Positions 19,043 through 29,768 of a DNA stretch of 64,000 nucleotides are shown here, in pieces. The translations under genes and the position numbers were made by a program. Source of the DNA: Caldicellulosiruptor hydrothermalis 108 (lineage in GTDB: Bacteria > Bacillota > Thermoanaerobacteria > Caldicellulosiruptorales > Caldicellulosiruptoraceae); contig NC_014652.1 in assembly GCF_000166355.1 (NCBI RefSeq), positions 1,251,001 to 1,315,000 of the forward strand. Reading direction: 5' to 3'. Below the pieces are notes generated by a model, which was not told the DNA's origin, searched no databases, and saw only the letters and a program-made list of their open reading frames with translations. Numbering within the stretch: the first letter of the stretch is position 1; every line of letters begins with the position of its first letter.

Positions 19043-20805
19043 GAGAGCTTTACAAACTTCCTGAACAGTTAACTCACATCTTGGCGGCGGGTGAGGTTGT
19101 AGAAAGACCGGCATCGTGCCTCAAAGAACTTTTGGAAAATTCAATAGATGCTGGAGCAAGTTTAATTGATGTTAAAATAGAAAAAGGTGGTATAAAGAGA
19201 ATTGAGGTATATGATAATGGAAAGGGAATCCACCCTGATGACATTGAATATGTGTTTGAAAGACATACAACCAGCAAGATAAAATCTTTTGAGGATATAT
19301 TTAGCATCAAAACAATGGGATTTAGAGGGGAAGCGCTCTGTGCAATATCGAGCGTAGCAAAGGTGACACTTGTTTCTAAGCATTTAGAAGAAGAACAGGG
19401 GTGCATGGTAAAAGTAGAAGGTGGTAAGGTCATTTCTAAAAGTCTTTGTCCTTTTAAGGAAGGGACAAGAATTGTTGTTGAAGATATTTTTTATAACACT
19501 CCTGCAAGGCTAAAATTTTTAAAATCTCCGTCAACTGAACAAAAGTACTGTCTTGAGGTGGTTGAAAAGATTGCAATTGCCTGGCCGGAGATTTCATTTC
19601 GGGCAGAGGCAGATGGCAAAAGACAAATTTTTACACCAGGAGATAATAAGATTGAGTCTGTCATTGGCTCTATATTTGGGATAGAGATAGTAAAAAATCT
19701 TGTTGAATTTTCTCTTGAGAAAGAATCTCTAAAAGTTTGGGGTTATTTTGTAAACCCCACTGTGAGCAGAGCTACACGCTCAGGTTATCATTTTTATGTC
19801 AACAGAAGATATATCAAAAGCAAACTTCTTTCATCGTGCATTGATGAGGCGTTTAAGAATTCGGTCATCACAGGCAGATTTCCAATAGTTTTTCTTTTTA
19901 TACAAATTCCGCCTTCTGAGATTGATGTCAATGTCCATCCATCAAAACTCGAGATAAAGTTCAGAGATGAAAGATTTGTTTATAACACCATTTATAAAGC
20001 TATAGCAGATTCGTTAAAATCGGAAAAAATGATTCCCAAGGCTGATTTAAGTAAAGTTGATGTTGGAAATGATACTGTGCGTGAACGAAAATACACTGAA
20101 GTTTTGTCTGCAAACTCAAATGATATATCTTTAGTTATCTCCGAGCAGCCAAATTTCTTTGAAATGTTTTCAAAAAGAGAAGAGGTTGCAATTGAGCAGC
20201 AGAGCTTTGAAAACTTTGATGCAGGAAACTACAAGATTGTTGGTTATGCTTTTGATACCTATATCATTGTACAAGGCGATGACAGCTTATACCTTATTGA
20301 CCAGCACGCGGTGCACGAAAGAAGATTATTTGAAGATTTTAAAAGCCAAGTTTATTCTTCAAATGTTCAAAGCCAAGTGTTGGCTTCTCCTGTTGTTGTT
20401 CAGCTTCCATCTTCACAAAAAGAGTTTGTGATTTCAAATGTTTCTGTCTTTCAGAAAATAGGTTTTGAAATAGAGGATTTTGGGAAAAATGAAATAGTGG
20501 TGAGAACATGGCCAGTTTTGCTTAGTAGTAATATCGATGCAATATTTTTACTTGATGTGATAGAGATGATATACCAGCAGATGGTGGAAAACAAAAGCCT
20601 TGTGGAAATTTCTGAGGACCTTTTAAAAAGAATTGCTTGCAGAGCAGCAGTAAAAGGAAATAGTAAAATTTCAGACTTAGAAAAAAAAGAGATAGTTGAA
20701 CTTGTGCTAATAAAGAAAGAAATTTTTCACTGTCCACATGGAAGACCGGTTGTAGTAGAGATTTCTAAGAGAGAAATTGAAAAAATGTTCAAAAGGATTG
20801 TATAA
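19039..20805 (+). CDS. mutL: DNA mismatch repair endonuclease MutL
   Basis: Matchmaker ATPase with a nicking activity typical of bacteria lacking MutH. The GHKL ATPase shows ELLENSIDAGA, DNGKGI and GFRGEAL in the first 100 residues. The C-terminal domain has DQHAVHERRLFED, ACRAAVKG and CPHGRPV, the metal-binding endonuclease motifs, so it should cut the new strand itself. The 588-residue length is normal. ATG overlaps mutS's stop (ATGA). Confidence 0.96.
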   Translation: MRELYKLPEQLTHILAAGEVVERPASCLKELLENSIDAGASLIDVKIEKGGIKRIEVYDNGKGIHPDDIEYVFERHTTSKIKSFEDIFSIKTMGFRGEALCAISSVAKVTLVSKHLEEEQGCMVKVEGGKVISKSLCPFKEGTRIVVEDIFYNTPARLKFLKSPSTEQKYCLEVVEKIAIAWPEISFRAEADGKRQIFTPGDNKIESVIGSIFGIEIVKNLVEFSLEKESLKVWGYFVNPTVSRATRSGYHFYVNRRYIKSKLLSSCIDEAFKNSVITGRFPIVFLFIQIPPSEIDVNVHPSKLEIKFRDERFVYNTIYKAIADSLKSEKMIPKADLSKVDVGNDTVRERKYTEVLSANSNDISLVISEQPNFFEMFSKREEVAIEQQSFENFDAGNYKIVGYAFDTYIIVQGDDSLYLIDQHAVHERRLFEDFKSQVYSSNVQSQVLASPVVVQLPSSQKEFVISNVSVFQKIGFEIEDFGKNEIVVRTWPVLLSSNIDAIFLLDVIEMIYQQMVENKSLVEISEDLLKRIACRAAVKGNSKISDLEKKEIVELVLIKKEIFHCPHGRPVVVEISKREIEKMFKRIV

Positions 20806-20829
20806 ATATCAGCGCAGGTGAACAAAAGA

Positions 20830-21768
20830 ATGAAAAAAATACCTTTAATTGTTATTGCAGGCCTTACTGCCACGGGGAAAACAGATGTTGCAGTGGAGCT
20901 TGCTCAGCTTGTAAATGGCGAGATTGTGTCTGCAGATTCGATGTGTGTGTACAAGCTTATGGATATTGGTACAGCAAAGCCTACAAAGGAGCAAAGAGAA
21001 GCTGTCAGGCATCATGTTATTGATGTAGTATTTCCAGATGAGGACTATAATGTGGCGATGTTTCAAAAGGATGCAACTAATGCAATTTTGGATATTTATA
21101 AAAGGGGCAAGGTGCCTTTGCTTGTAGGCGGCACTGGCTTTTATATAAAGTCAGTTGTGGACGATATAGAATTTCCTGAGATGGGGGATTCAAAACAAGT
21201 TAGAAAAAAACTTTATGATGAGCTTAATAGTAAAGGTAATATTTATCTTTATGAGCTTCTTAAAGAAATAGACAAAGATGCTGCAAATTCTGTTCACCCA
21301 AACAATGTAAAAAGGGTTATAAGATATTTAGAAATTTATTTTTTGACTGGCAAAAAGCCAACAGAGTTTTTAGACAAGGTAAGAAGAAAGGGAAGTGAAA
21401 AGTATAATGTATTGCCGCTATGTTTTGTAATGGAAAGAGAAGCTCTTTGGCGGAGAATTGACCAGCGGGTTGAAAGAATGTTTGACATGGGACTTGCAGA
21501 TGAGGTCAAAAAGCTTTTAGAGATGGGATATTCAAAGGATTTAAAATCTATGCAGGGGCTTGGATATAAGCAGGTAATACCGTATGTTGAAGGGAAGATT
21601 TCTTTGCAAGAGGCGAAAGAAGAGCTTAAAATAAGGACAAGACAGTTTGCTAAAAGGCAGAGGATTTGGTTTAAATATCAGGGAGAATTTATGTTTTTGG
21701 ATATTACAGGTATGAGGTTTGAAGAAGTTGTGAAAAAATGTTTTAAACTTTGCAAAAGTGTGGTATAA
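20830..21768 (+). CDS. miaA: tRNA dimethylallyltransferase MiaA
   Basis: Transfers dimethylallyl from DMAPP to A37 of tRNAs reading U-starting codons; MiaB then methylthiolates it. Visible are the P-loop GLTATGKTDVA, SADSMCVYKLMDIGTAKPT and the RQFAKRQRIWFK C-terminal signature. The frame opens at GTG 20818, but AGGTGA (20816-20821) fits ATG 20830, which gives 312 residues. It is the fourth gene of the miaB-mutSL-miaA run and is followed by hfq, as in Bacillus. Confidence 0.95.
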   Translation: MKKIPLIVIAGLTATGKTDVAVELAQLVNGEIVSADSMCVYKLMDIGTAKPTKEQREAVRHHVIDVVFPDEDYNVAMFQKDATNAILDIYKRGKVPLLVGGTGFYIKSVVDDIEFPEMGDSKQVRKKLYDELNSKGNIYLYELLKEIDKDAANSVHPNNVKRVIRYLEIYFLTGKKPTEFLDKVRRKGSEKYNVLPLCFVMEREALWRRIDQRVERMFDMGLADEVKKLLEMGYSKDLKSMQGLGYKQVIPYVEGKISLQEAKEELKIRTRQFAKRQRIWFKYQGEFMFLDITGMRFEEVVKKCFKLCKSVV

Positions 21769-21769
21769 T
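21742..21769 (+). promoter_or_regulatory. Candidate hfq promoter inside the end of miaA
   Basis: TTTAAA (21742-21747), 16-base spacer, and an extended -10 TGGTATAAT ending at 21769. It allows hfq to be expressed separately from the miaA operon. Confidence 0.4.
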
Positions 21770-21832
21770 TTAAGAAAAACATATAAAAATTATAATATAA
21801 AAAACTTTTAAGTTTGGGGAGGAATACATAAA

Positions 21833-22123
21833 GTGGCGAAAGGAAGTTTAAACTTGCAGGACTTATTTTTAAATCAATTAAGGAAAGAAAAAGTAAATGT
21901 TACAATTTTCCTGCTCAGCGGTTTTCAGTTAAAAGGTACTATCAAGGGTTTTGACAATTTTACATTGATTGTAGAGACAGACAACAACAAGCAGCAGCTA
22001 ATTTACAAGCACGCTATATCCTCAATCATGCCCTCAAAGCCAATAAACTATATGGCTCAGGCACAGAATAATCAGCAAGCTTCTCAACAATCAAATAACA
22101 ATCAAGGTCAGGAGACAAAATAA
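21833..22123 (+). CDS. hfq: RNA chaperone Hfq
   Basis: Ring-forming Sm-like protein that binds sRNAs and mRNA tails. The Sm1 region ([19 protein letters not shown]) and the Sm2 YKHAISSI motif are clear within the first 65 residues. The remaining tail is Gln/Asn-rich (about residues 68-96), longer than in Bacillus Hfq and probably disordered. The GTG start is preceded by GGGGAGGAA. A strong terminator follows, so hfq ends its transcript. Confidence 0.97.
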   Translation: MAKGSLNLQDLFLNQLRKEKVNVTIFLLSGFQLKGTIKGFDNFTLIVETDNNKQQLIYKHAISSIMPSKPINYMAQAQNNQQASQQSNNNQGQETK

Positions 22124-22138
22124 AACGAACAATTTTAT

Positions 22139-22184
22139 AAAGAAAGCTCATGAACGTGTGTTTCATGAGCTTTCTTTAATTTTT
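22139..22184 (+). terminator. Terminator of hfq
   Basis: AAAGAAAGCTCATGAA (22139-22154) pairs perfectly with TTCATGAGCTTTCTTT (22162-22177), then AATTTTTG. Confidence 0.93.
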
Positions 22185-22213
22185 GACAATCAGAATTTAA
22201 AAGAGAGGTGCAA

Positions 22214-23494
22214 ATGATATTGAAGATAGATATCGAGGCCTTAAAAAAATTTTATAATTTTTCTCATGATTTGCTAAGCTTAACAGAGCAAGCTTTAAAA
22301 GATTTGAAAGAAAATTTCGAATTTATAGAGCAAATAAAGTCATTCAATCAGTTAAAGGTTTTGAATGCTTTTCACCTAAACAAACTTTCATACACACATT
22401 TGAATAAGACAGATGGATATGGGTACTCAGATAGCGGGCGAGATGTGATTGAAAAAATCTTTGCACAGGTTTTCGGATGTGAGGATGCACTTGTGCGAAT
22501 CCAATTTATTTCTGGGACACAGGCAATTTCGACAATGTTATTTGCTCTACTAAGACCAGGTGATATCCTTCTTTCAATCTGCGGAAAACCATATGATACA
22601 CTTCAAAAGGTAATAGGAATAAAAGAAGGTGGGCATGGAAATCTTATTGAGTACGGAATAAAATACCAAGAAATTGATTTGAAGGGCAATAGCTTTGACT
22701 TTGAAAAAATAGAAACTGCTTTAAAAGAAAATTTTGTAAAAGTAGTTTTCATTCAGCGTTCACGTGGATATTCTCTCAGAAGTTCAATTTCAATTGAAAA
22801 GTTAGAAAAGGTAATTAAGTTTATAAAATCTATTTCTCCTCAAACATTTGTTGTAGTTGACAACTGTTATGGTGAATTTGTAGAAAAATTAGAACCCACC
22901 GAAGTTGGAGCGGACTTGATAGCAGGTTCCCTTATCAAAAATCCTGGTGGGACGATTGCTTCATGTGGCGGTTATATCGTAGGCAAAAAAGAGCTTGTTG
23001 AGATGTGTGCAGACAGGCTGAATTCTCCCGGCATGGGGAAAGAAGTTGGACCGTCTCTTGGATTTAACAAAGAGATTTTACAAGGACTTTTATTCTCACC
23101 ACATCTTGTTGCTGAAAGCTTGAAAGTGGCTGTGTTTACTTCATATATAATGGAAAAGTTAGGATATGAGGTTTTACCAAGATTTAATGAAAAAAGAACA
23201 GACATAATTCAGACAATAGTGTTTAAAAACGAATACGAACTTGTAAGATTTTGTCAAGGAGTGCAGAAAGGCTGTCCTGTCGACAGCAATGTTTTGCCCG
23301 AGCCTTGGGATATGCCGGGATATTCTCATAAAGTAATAATGGCAGCAGGCGGATTTGTACAGGGTACGTCTTTGGAACTTTCTTGTGATGCGCCAATCAG
23401 AGAGCCTTATGCCGCATACCTTCAAGGTAGTTCTTCATTTGAAATTGGGCTTGTTGGGATTTTGCATGCTATAGAAAATATCAGGAGGATGTAA
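22214..23494 (+). CDS. PLP-dependent methionine gamma-lyase-like protein (YnbB family)
   Basis: Fold-type I PLP enzyme of the family annotated as aluminium resistance protein or YnbB. The probable Schiff-base lysine is in GSLIKNPGGTIA near residue 240, and the aspartate pairing with the cofactor is in VVVDNCYGE. The reaction and substrate are not established for this family. GTG 22208 is in frame; the GAGAGG just before it better serves ATG 22214, giving about 426 residues. Its place after hfq matches Bacillus, where ynbB follows the hfq region. Confidence 0.85.
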   Translation: MILKIDIEALKKFYNFSHDLLSLTEQALKDLKENFEFIEQIKSFNQLKVLNAFHLNKLSYTHLNKTDGYGYSDSGRDVIEKIFAQVFGCEDALVRIQFISGTQAISTMLFALLRPGDILLSICGKPYDTLQKVIGIKEGGHGNLIEYGIKYQEIDLKGNSFDFEKIETALKENFVKVVFIQRSRGYSLRSSISIEKLEKVIKFIKSISPQTFVVVDNCYGEFVEKLEPTEVGADLIAGSLIKNPGGTIASCGGYIVGKKELVEMCADRLNSPGMGKEVGPSLGFNKEILQGLLFSPHLVAESLKVAVFTSYIMEKLGYEVLPRFNEKRTDIIQTIVFKNEYELVRFCQGVQKGCPVDSNVLPEPWDMPGYSHKVIMAAGGFVQGTSLELSCDAPIREPYAAYLQGSSSFEIGLVGILHAIENIRRM

Positions 23495-23497
23495 TTG

Positions 23498-24106
23498 CTA
23501 CATCCTCCTGATAAGTCCTATTACTTTGCCGAGGATTTTTACGTCTTTGACGATAATTGGCTCCATAGCCTTGTTCTCTGGTTGAAGTCTTATATGGTCG
23601 TGTTCTTTATAGAATCTTTTTACTGTTGCTTCATCATCAATTAAGGCAACAACAATATCTCCATTTTCAGCTACATTTTGTCTTCTGACAATTATTATAT
23701 CATTGTCGAAAATTCCTGCCTCAATCATGCTATCTCCCCTAACTCGGAGTAAGAACGCATCTTCTGTTCCCACAAGGTCGTACGGCAGGGTCATAGTTTC
23801 TTCTATATTTTCCACTGCTAAGATTGGTTCGCCTGCTGTTACCTTTCCAACAAGAGGCAGTTGCACAACATTTCTGTGCACATAAAACTCGTCGTCTACG
23901 ATTTCGATAGCTCTTGGTTTTGATGGGTCGCGCCTAATATAACCCTTTTTTTCAAGCCGAGTCAGATGGCCATGAACAGTTGAAGTAGACTTTAGACCTG
24001 TTGCCTCGCAAATTTCCCTCACTGCAGGGGGATAGCCTTTTTCTTTAATCCTCTTTTTTATAAACTCTAATATTTCCTCTTGCTTTTTTGTAAGCTGTTT
24101 TTTCAT
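23498..24106 (-). CDS. lexA: SOS repressor LexA
   Basis: Represses DNA-damage genes until RecA filaments trigger self-cleavage. The winged-helix DNA-binding domain fills residues 1-70 (recognition region [15 protein letters not shown]). The cleavage site is Ala91-Gly92 (KVTAGEP), and the catalytic pair is Ser126 (GDSM) and Lys163 (ATVKRF). At 202 residues it is full length. It converges tail-to-tail with the ynbB-like gene with only three bases between stops. Confidence 0.97.
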   Translation of the reverse strand: MKKQLTKKQEEILEFIKKRIKEKGYPPAVREICEATGLKSTSTVHGHLTRLEKKGYIRRDPSKPRAIEIVDDEFYVHRNVVQLPLVGKVTAGEPILAVENIEETMTLPYDLVGTEDAFLLRVRGDSMIEAGIFDNDIIIVRRQNVAENGDIVVALIDDEATVKRFYKEHDHIRLQPENKAMEPIIVKDVKILGKVIGLIRRM

Positions 24107-24147
24107 GCTACTTATTTCCCCTTCTTTAGCATTATTATTTTGAGATA

Positions 24148-24186
24148 ATTATAACACAAAAACATACATTCTTCAAACTTTTGTTT
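24148..24186 (-). promoter_or_regulatory. lexA promoter with candidate LexA box
   Basis: On the minus strand, TTGAAG (24176-24171), a 17-base spacer and TATAAT (24153-24148). AAAC-TTTT-GTTT (24175-24186) overlaps the -35. It resembles the Firmicute LexA site GAAC-N4-GTTC with A/T swaps at the ends, which would allow autorepression. The promoter is convincing; the operator is tentative. Confidence 0.5.
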
Positions 24187-24227
24187 AGTATTTTAAGGCG
24201 GAATTTTATTTTAAAAGTAAAATAATT

Positions 24228-24258
24228 CTTGTATACAAGATACAATTTGTTTTATAAT
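24228..24258 (+). promoter_or_regulatory. pta-ackA promoter with 12-bp palindromic operator
   Basis: TTGTAT (24229-24234), 18-base spacer, TATAAT (24253-24258). The perfect palindrome CTTGTATACAAG (24228-24239) covers the -35. TTGTATACAA-type palindromes are typical targets of GntR-family repressors, so a repressor site is likely; the regulator is not in the window. Confidence 0.6.
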
Positions 24259-24305
24259 ATATAAGGTGCAATATGTCAAATAATAAACGAAAGGAGTATC
24301 AAAAA

Positions 24306-25304
24306 ATGGCATTTATTGATACAATCATCGAAAAAGCAAAATCAGATATTAAGACAATTGTACTTCCCGAAAGCTACGAAGAAAGAAATTTAAAAGCTGC
24401 CTCCATAGCTTTGAAAGAAAAGATAGCTAAGATAGTTTTGATTGGCAAAGAAGATGAGATAAAAAAAGAGGCAGCAAAGTTTGGTGCAAATGTAGATGAT
24501 GCTATTTTTATTGACCCAGACAATTTTGATAGATTTGATGAATTTGTAAATGAATTTTATGAGCTAAGAAAAAACAAGGGTGTAACACTGGAAGATGCAA
24601 AAAAGTTTATGAAAGACCCGATGTATTTTGGTGTTATGCTTGTATACAAAGGTTTAGCAGATGGTATGGTCTCTGGCGCTATTCACTCAACAGCAGATAC
24701 CTTACGCCCAGCACTTCAGATATTAAAAACAGCACCTGGGGTAAAACTTGTTTCAAGCTTCTTTATTATGGTTGTACCAAACTGCGAATATGGTGAAAAT
24801 GGGGTTTTTGTATATGCTGATGCAGGTTTGAATCCAAATCCAACAGCAGAAGAGCTTGCTGATATAGCTATTACATCCGCAAAGAGCTTTGAAGCTTTAG
24901 TTGGTAAAACTCCAAAAGTAGCAATGCTTTCATATTCAACCAAAGGTTCTGCAAAGTCTGAGATGGTTGACAAGGTTGTTGAGGCAACAAGGATTGCAAA
25001 AGAGAAAGCACCAGACCTTTTAATAGATGGCGAACTTCAAGCAGACGCAGCAATAGTTCCTTCTGTTGCAAAGCTGAAAGCGCCAGGAAGTCCTGTTGCA
25101 GGGCAAGCAAATGTTCTAATCTTCCCTGATTTGGATGCTGGCAATATTGCATACAAACTTACAGAAAGGCTTGCAAAAGCAGAAGCGTACGGACCTATTA
25201 CCCAGGGAATGGCAAAACCTGTAAATGATTTGTCCCGAGGCTGCAAAGCTGAAGACATTGTGGGGGTTATTGCTATTACTGCTGTGCAGGCTATGATGAA
25301 ATAA
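24306..25304 (+). CDS. pta: Phosphate acetyltransferase
   Basis: Converts acetyl-CoA and phosphate to acetyl phosphate, the first step of acetate fermentation. The protein is a single Pta domain without the N-terminal DRTGG extension of enterobacterial enzymes. Conserved stretches include VLPES near residue 22, [23 protein letters not shown] and the C-terminal [17 protein letters not shown]. The frame is open from TTG-like codons upstream, but AAAGGAG (24290-24296) sets ATG 24306, giving 332 residues. It is 26 bases upstream of ackA, as one operon. Confidence 0.96.
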   Translation: MAFIDTIIEKAKSDIKTIVLPESYEERNLKAASIALKEKIAKIVLIGKEDEIKKEAAKFGANVDDAIFIDPDNFDRFDEFVNEFYELRKNKGVTLEDAKKFMKDPMYFGVMLVYKGLADGMVSGAIHSTADTLRPALQILKTAPGVKLVSSFFIMVVPNCEYGENGVFVYADAGLNPNPTAEELADIAITSAKSFEALVGKTPKVAMLSYSTKGSAKSEMVDKVVEATRIAKEKAPDLLIDGELQADAAIVPSVAKLKAPGSPVAGQANVLIFPDLDAGNIAYKLTERLAKAEAYGPITQGMAKPVNDLSRGCKAEDIVGVIAITAVQAMMK

Positions 25305-25330
25305 ATTATTGATAGAAGGGGAATGAGAAA

Positions 25331-26530
25331 ATGAAGGTTTTGGTATTAAATTCGGGAAGTTCATCTTTAAAGTATCAATTTATTGATACTGATACAGAGA
25401 TTGCACTTTGCAAGGGTGTTGTTGATAGGATTGGTTTGCCGGGAGCATTTATCAGACATCAGAAAAATGGTCAAGAGATTGTAAAAGAACAGGAAATAAA
25501 GGACCACAATGTTGCTATTAAGCTTGTGTTAGAGATGCTCACACATGAAGAAGCCGGTATTATCCATTCTATGGATGAAATTGATGCAATTGGTCACAGG
25601 GTTGTGCATGGCGGGGAGTATTTCAGTGATGCGGTGGTTGTCAATGAAGAGGTAAAGAAAGCAATAAGAGAATGTATTGAACTTGCGCCTCTTCACAATC
25701 CTGCAAATTTAATGGGAATTGAAGCATGTGAAAAAGAGATTCCTGGGAAACCTAATGTGGCTGTGTTTGATACAGCATTTCATCAAACAATGCCAAGATA
25801 TGCGTATATGTATTCGCTTCCATATGAGGTGTATGAAAAATATAAAATTAGAAAATATGGATTTCATGGGACATCACACAAATATGTTGCAATTAAAGCT
25901 GCAGAGTACTTAAAAAGACCACTTGAGGAGTTAAAACTTATAACTTGTCATCTTGGAAACGGTTCGAGTGTGTGTGCAATAAAGTACGGAAAGTCGGTTG
26001 ATACAAGTATGGGATTTACTCCTTTGGCTGGTCTTGCAATGGGAACAAGAAGCGGAACAATTGACCCTGCTGTGATACTCTATCTTATGGAAAAAGAAAA
26101 AATGGATGTAAAGCAAATGAATGATTTTCTGAATAAAAAGTCGGGTGTGCTTGGCATATCAGGTGTGAGCAGTGACTTTAGAGATTTAGAGAAAGCTGCA
26201 ATTGAGGGTAATGAAAGAGCACAGCTTGCAATTGACATGTTCTGTTACAGGGTCAAAAAGTATATTGGTGAGTACGCAGCAGTATTAGGTGGAGTGGATG
26301 CAATAATATTTACTGCTGGAATAGGTGAAAATAACGCTCTTGTGAGAGATAAATGTTTGACTGATTTAGAGTATATGGGTGTTCTGTATGATAGTGAAAG
26401 AAACTTCAATGTAGAAAAAGGCAAGGTTTTTGAAATAAACAAGCCTGAGAGCAAGGTAAAGGTTTTAATAGTTCCTACAAACGAAGAACTTATGATTGCG
26501 AGAGAGACAAAAAGACTTCTTTCAAAATAA
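25331..26530 (+). CDS. ackA: Acetate kinase
   Basis: Transfers phosphate from acetyl phosphate to ADP, yielding acetate and ATP. ASKHA-fold motifs are clear: [11 protein letters not shown] at the N-terminus, the [12 protein letters not shown] active-site loop, [19 protein letters not shown] and FTAGIGEN. The 399-residue length is typical. A good ribosome site (GAAGGGGAATGAG) precedes the ATG, and a long hairpin follows the stop. Confidence 0.97.
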   Translation: MKVLVLNSGSSSLKYQFIDTDTEIALCKGVVDRIGLPGAFIRHQKNGQEIVKEQEIKDHNVAIKLVLEMLTHEEAGIIHSMDEIDAIGHRVVHGGEYFSDAVVVNEEVKKAIRECIELAPLHNPANLMGIEACEKEIPGKPNVAVFDTAFHQTMPRYAYMYSLPYEVYEKYKIRKYGFHGTSHKYVAIKAAEYLKRPLEELKLITCHLGNGSSVCAIKYGKSVDTSMGFTPLAGLAMGTRSGTIDPAVILYLMEKEKMDVKQMNDFLNKKSGVLGISGVSSDFRDLEKAAIEGNERAQLAIDMFCYRVKKYIGEYAAVLGGVDAIIFTAGIGENNALVRDKCLTDLEYMGVLYDSERNFNVEKGKVFEINKPESKVKVLIVPTNEELMIARETKRLLSK

Positions 26531-26544
26531 GCTTTCATGAATAA

Positions 26545-26601
26545 AATAGGGGGTTGCAAATATAAGAAGAAAAACAAAAGCTTTTTATGCAACCCCCTAT
26601 T
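26545..26601. terminator. Bidirectional terminator between ackA and desulfoferrodoxin
   Basis: AATAGGGGGTTGCA (26545-26558) pairs with TGCAACCCCCTATT (26588-26601) around a long A-rich loop. T-rich sequence follows on the plus strand, and it sits between converging genes. Confidence 0.75.
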
Positions 26602-26606
26602 GTTTA

Positions 26607-26984
26607 TTATTCTTTTTTCCACAATCCGTGTAAATTGCAGTATTCATACGCCACTACATTCTCAGCCGAGACCTCAAACAATGCCTTTGGTTCATCACCT
26701 GGTTTTAAATATTTTCTGTAGACTTTATCGTCGGCAATGAGTTCTATCCACATGATGTAGTGTTTTTCTTCCATTGGATGAGCAACTTCACCTACTTTGA
26801 CCAAGATGCCCTCTTCTGTCTTTTCGATAACAGGAACATGCTTTTCTAAACTTGCATCAACTGTGTTAGCTTCAAGCAGCGTCATAGGTTGTCCACAGCA
26901 TACAAGCTGGCCGCCACCCGCATACAAAACCTCTACTATGTTTCCACAGACTTTACATTTGTATACATTTCCTCTTTTAATCAT
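26607..26984 (-). CDS. dfx: Desulfoferrodoxin (superoxide reductase)
   Basis: Reduces superoxide to peroxide without making oxygen, the usual anaerobe defence. The N-terminal desulforedoxin-like centre I has Cys10, Cys13, Cys29 and Cys30. Centre II ligands appear as EKHVPVI, the [11 protein letters not shown] histidine, and the C-terminal CNLHGLW. At 125 residues it is a complete two-iron class enzyme. It is transcribed alone, opposite to ackA. Confidence 0.95.
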   Translation of the reverse strand: MIKRGNVYKCKVCGNIVEVLYAGGGQLVCCGQPMTLLEANTVDASLEKHVPVIEKTEEGILVKVGEVAHPMEEKHYIMWIELIADDKVYRKYLKPGDEPKALFEVSAENVVAYEYCNLHGLWKKE

Positions 26985-27068
26985 TGATAAAGACCCTCCC
27001 TTGTAAAAATTAATTTTTTAAATTACAATTACTTTATACCCACCAAATTAATATTCCTAACACAAAGT

Positions 27069-27097
27069 TTGAAACAAAATTAAAATTGAAATAATAT
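27069..27097 (+). promoter_or_regulatory. Promoter of valS-folC
   Basis: TTGAAA (27069-27074), 17-base spacer, TAATAT (27092-27097). The leader is only about 30 bases, so no T-box riboswitch is present. Confidence 0.55.
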
Positions 27098-27135
27098 AAA
27101 AAATGAAGTAAAAACATTTTAAGGGGGATGTGAAA

Positions 27136-29760
27136 GTGCAAAAAGTATATAACCCTAAAGAGGTAGAAGACAGGCTCTACAAAATGTGGCTTGATAAAAA
27201 GTATTTCCATGCAAAGATTGATTATTCAAAAAAACCTTTTACAATTGTTATTCCGCCTCCAAATATAACTGGGCAGCTACATATGGGGCATGCACTGAAC
27301 AATACCATCCAAGATATTCTTATTAGGTTTAAAAGAATGCAAGGATACTGTACTCTTTGGCTCCCTGGTACTGACCATGCAAGCATTGCAACAGAGGCAA
27401 AGATTGTTGAAAAGATGAAAGAAGAAGGCTTGACAAAGGAGATGATAGGGCGAGAAAAGTTTTTAGAGCGTGCCTGGGAGTGGAAAAGAGTATATGGTGG
27501 CAGGATTATTGAGCAGCTCAAAAAACTTGGTGCATCTTGCGACTGGGACAGAGAAAGGTTCACAATGGACGAAGGACTTTCAAATGCTGTAAAAGAGGTT
27601 TTTGTGAGACTTTATGAAAAAGGACTCATATATAAAGGCGAGAGGATGATAAACTGGTGTCCAACTTGTCATACCACCATTTCTGATGCTGAAGTTGAGT
27701 ATGAAGAGAAAAAAGGAAAGCTCTATTATATAAAGTATCCAGCAAAGGATAATTCATATCACATAGTTGTTGCTACAACAAGACCTGAAACAATGCTTGG
27801 TGATACTGCTGTTGCAGTAAACCCAAATGACCAAAGATACAAGCATTTGATTGGGAAGACAGTTGTGCTTCCACTGGTAAACAGAGAAATACCAGTAATT
27901 GCAGACGATTATGTTGATATGGAATTTGGAACAGGTGTTGTAAAGATAACTCCTGCCCATGACCCGAACGACTTTGAGATTGGGCAGAGACACAACCTTC
28001 CAATGGTCCAGGTGATAGACACAAAAGGGTATATGAACGAAAATGCAGGAAAATATGCAGGGAAAGAAAGATATGAGGCAAGAAAGAATATTGTAAAAGA
28101 CTTAAAAGAGCTTGGTTTTCTTGTGAAAGAAGTGGACTATACACACAATGTGGGACACTGTTATAGATGTTCAACTGTAATAGAGCCGCTTGTCTCAAAA
28201 CAGTGGTTTGTCAAGATGAAACCTTTAGCAGAGCCTGCAATAAGAGTTGTGAAGGAAGGAAAGATTAAATTTATACCTGAAAGATTTGAAAAGATATACT
28301 TTAACTGGATGGAGAATATAAAAGACTGGTGTATTTCAAGACAGCTGTGGTGGGGGCACAGAATTCCTGCTTATTACTGCCGTGACTGTGAAAATATGAT
28401 GGTGAGCAGAGAAGAAGTAAAGGTATGTTCAAAGTGCGGTTCTTCCAACGTGTACCAGGATGAAGATACGCTTGACACCTGGTTTTCGTCTGCTCTGTGG
28501 CCATTTTCTACACTTGGCTGGCCTGAGGAAACAGAAGATCTGAAGTATTTCTACCCAACAGATGTTTTAGTAACTGCATATGATATCATTTTCTTCTGGG
28601 TTGCAAGGATGATTTTTTCTGGTTTAGAGCATATGGGTAAAGAACCTTTTAAGTATGTTTTGATACACGGTATTGTAAGAGATGCTCAGGGGAGAAAGAT
28701 GAGCAAATCCTTGGGCAACGGGATAGACCCGCTTGAGGTAATAGAAAAGTATGGTGCTGATGCGCTTAGATTTACCCTTGTCACTGGTATATCACCTGGC
28801 AATGATACAAGATTTCATATGGAAAAGGTTGAAGCTAATAGAAACTTTGCAAACAAGATTTGGAATGCTGCAAGGTTTGTGCTCATGAACCTTGACATTG
28901 ACACAAGTTTTAAACCTGATGCAAGCAAGTTTACATTTACCGAAAGATGGATTTTATCTCGACTTGACACGCTCGTTAGAGAAGTTACAGAAAACCTTGA
29001 AAAGTTCGAGATTGGAATTGCTGCTCAAAAACTTTATGATTTTATATGGGACGAATTCTGTGACTGGTATATTGAGATGTCAAAACCTACACTTTATAAC
29101 AAGGAAGCAAGTAACAACAAAGAGGTACAGTATGTACTTTTGACAGTTCTAACAGATGTATTAAAGCTTTTGCATCCGTTTATGCCATTTGTAACAGAAG
29201 AAATTTATTTGAACCTTCCGCACGTTGAAGAGAGTCTTGTGATAGCAACCTGGCCTAAGCCAAGAGGATATCAATTTACTGAAGACATTCAAATGGTTGA
29301 AAAGCTTATAGAACTCATAAGAAGTCTGAGAAATTTGAGGTTAGAGAGGAATATCAAGCCTGATATCAAGCCTAAAGTATATATAAAGACTGATGAGCTT
29401 TCAATGGCAAATCAATTGAGCTTATGGGAGATATACGTCAAAAGACTTGCAAATTTTGACCAGGTGATAATCTCAAATGAGGTTCCAGAAGATAGCGTAG
29501 CTTTGGTACTGTCATGGGGAGTTGCGTATGTGAAATTGAAAGAAATAGTTGATGTTCAAGCAGAGCTTAAAAGGCTGCTTGACGAAAAGGAAAGACTTTT
29601 AAAAGAGATTGAGAGGTCTGAAAAACTGTTGAGCAATCAAAACTTTTTACAAAAAGCACCTGAAAAGGTTGTAAATGAAGAAAAGGAAAAGTACGAAAGG
29701 TACAAGCAAATGCTACTTTCAGTTGAGCAGCAAATAGAAAGATTAGAAAGTCTCAGGTGA
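27136..29760 (+). CDS. valS: Valyl-tRNA synthetase
   Basis: Charges tRNA-Val. Class I signatures are [15 protein letters not shown] (HIGH-type) near residue 43 and [12 protein letters not shown] near 525. The editing domain lies between them, and zinc-ribbon cysteine pairs appear at CPTC, YRCST and CRDC/CSKC. The C-terminal coiled-coil arm is typical of ValRS. The frame opens at GTG 27130, but AAGGGGG ends at 27127, which favours GTG 27136 and a protein of 874 residues. The stop lies just before folC. Confidence 0.97.
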   Translation: MQKVYNPKEVEDRLYKMWLDKKYFHAKIDYSKKPFTIVIPPPNITGQLHMGHALNNTIQDILIRFKRMQGYCTLWLPGTDHASIATEAKIVEKMKEEGLTKEMIGREKFLERAWEWKRVYGGRIIEQLKKLGASCDWDRERFTMDEGLSNAVKEVFVRLYEKGLIYKGERMINWCPTCHTTISDAEVEYEEKKGKLYYIKYPAKDNSYHIVVATTRPETMLGDTAVAVNPNDQRYKHLIGKTVVLPLVNREIPVIADDYVDMEFGTGVVKITPAHDPNDFEIGQRHNLPMVQVIDTKGYMNENAGKYAGKERYEARKNIVKDLKELGFLVKEVDYTHNVGHCYRCSTVIEPLVSKQWFVKMKPLAEPAIRVVKEGKIKFIPERFEKIYFNWMENIKDWCISRQLWWGHRIPAYYCRDCENMMVSREEVKVCSKCGSSNVYQDEDTLDTWFSSALWPFSTLGWPEETEDLKYFYPTDVLVTAYDIIFFWVARMIFSGLEHMGKEPFKYVLIHGIVRDAQGRKMSKSLGNGIDPLEVIEKYGADALRFTLVTGISPGNDTRFHMEKVEANRNFANKIWNAARFVLMNLDIDTSFKPDASKFTFTERWILSRLDTLVREVTENLEKFEIGIAAQKLYDFIWDEFCDWYIEMSKPTLYNKEASNNKEVQYVLLTVLTDVLKLLHPFMPFVTEEIYLNLPHVEESLVIATWPKPRGYQFTEDIQMVEKLIELIRSLRNLRLERNIKPDIKPKVYIKTDELSMANQLSLWEIYVKRLANFDQVIISNEVPEDSVALVLSWGVAYVKLKEIVDVQAELKRLLDEKERLLKEIERSEKLLSNQNFLQKAPEKVVNEEKEKYERYKQMLLSVEQQIERLESLR

Positions 29761-29768
29761 TGTTAAAG

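Noticed and set aside
26985-27135. T-box riboswitch for valS
   Set aside because: Only about 150 bases separate dfx and valS, the promoter is close to the start, and no specifier stem, T-box motif or terminator is present.
27773-28198. A 141-codon open frame antisense to valS
   Set aside because: A Leu/Gln-rich shadow frame without a start signal, inside a fully conserved synthetase.
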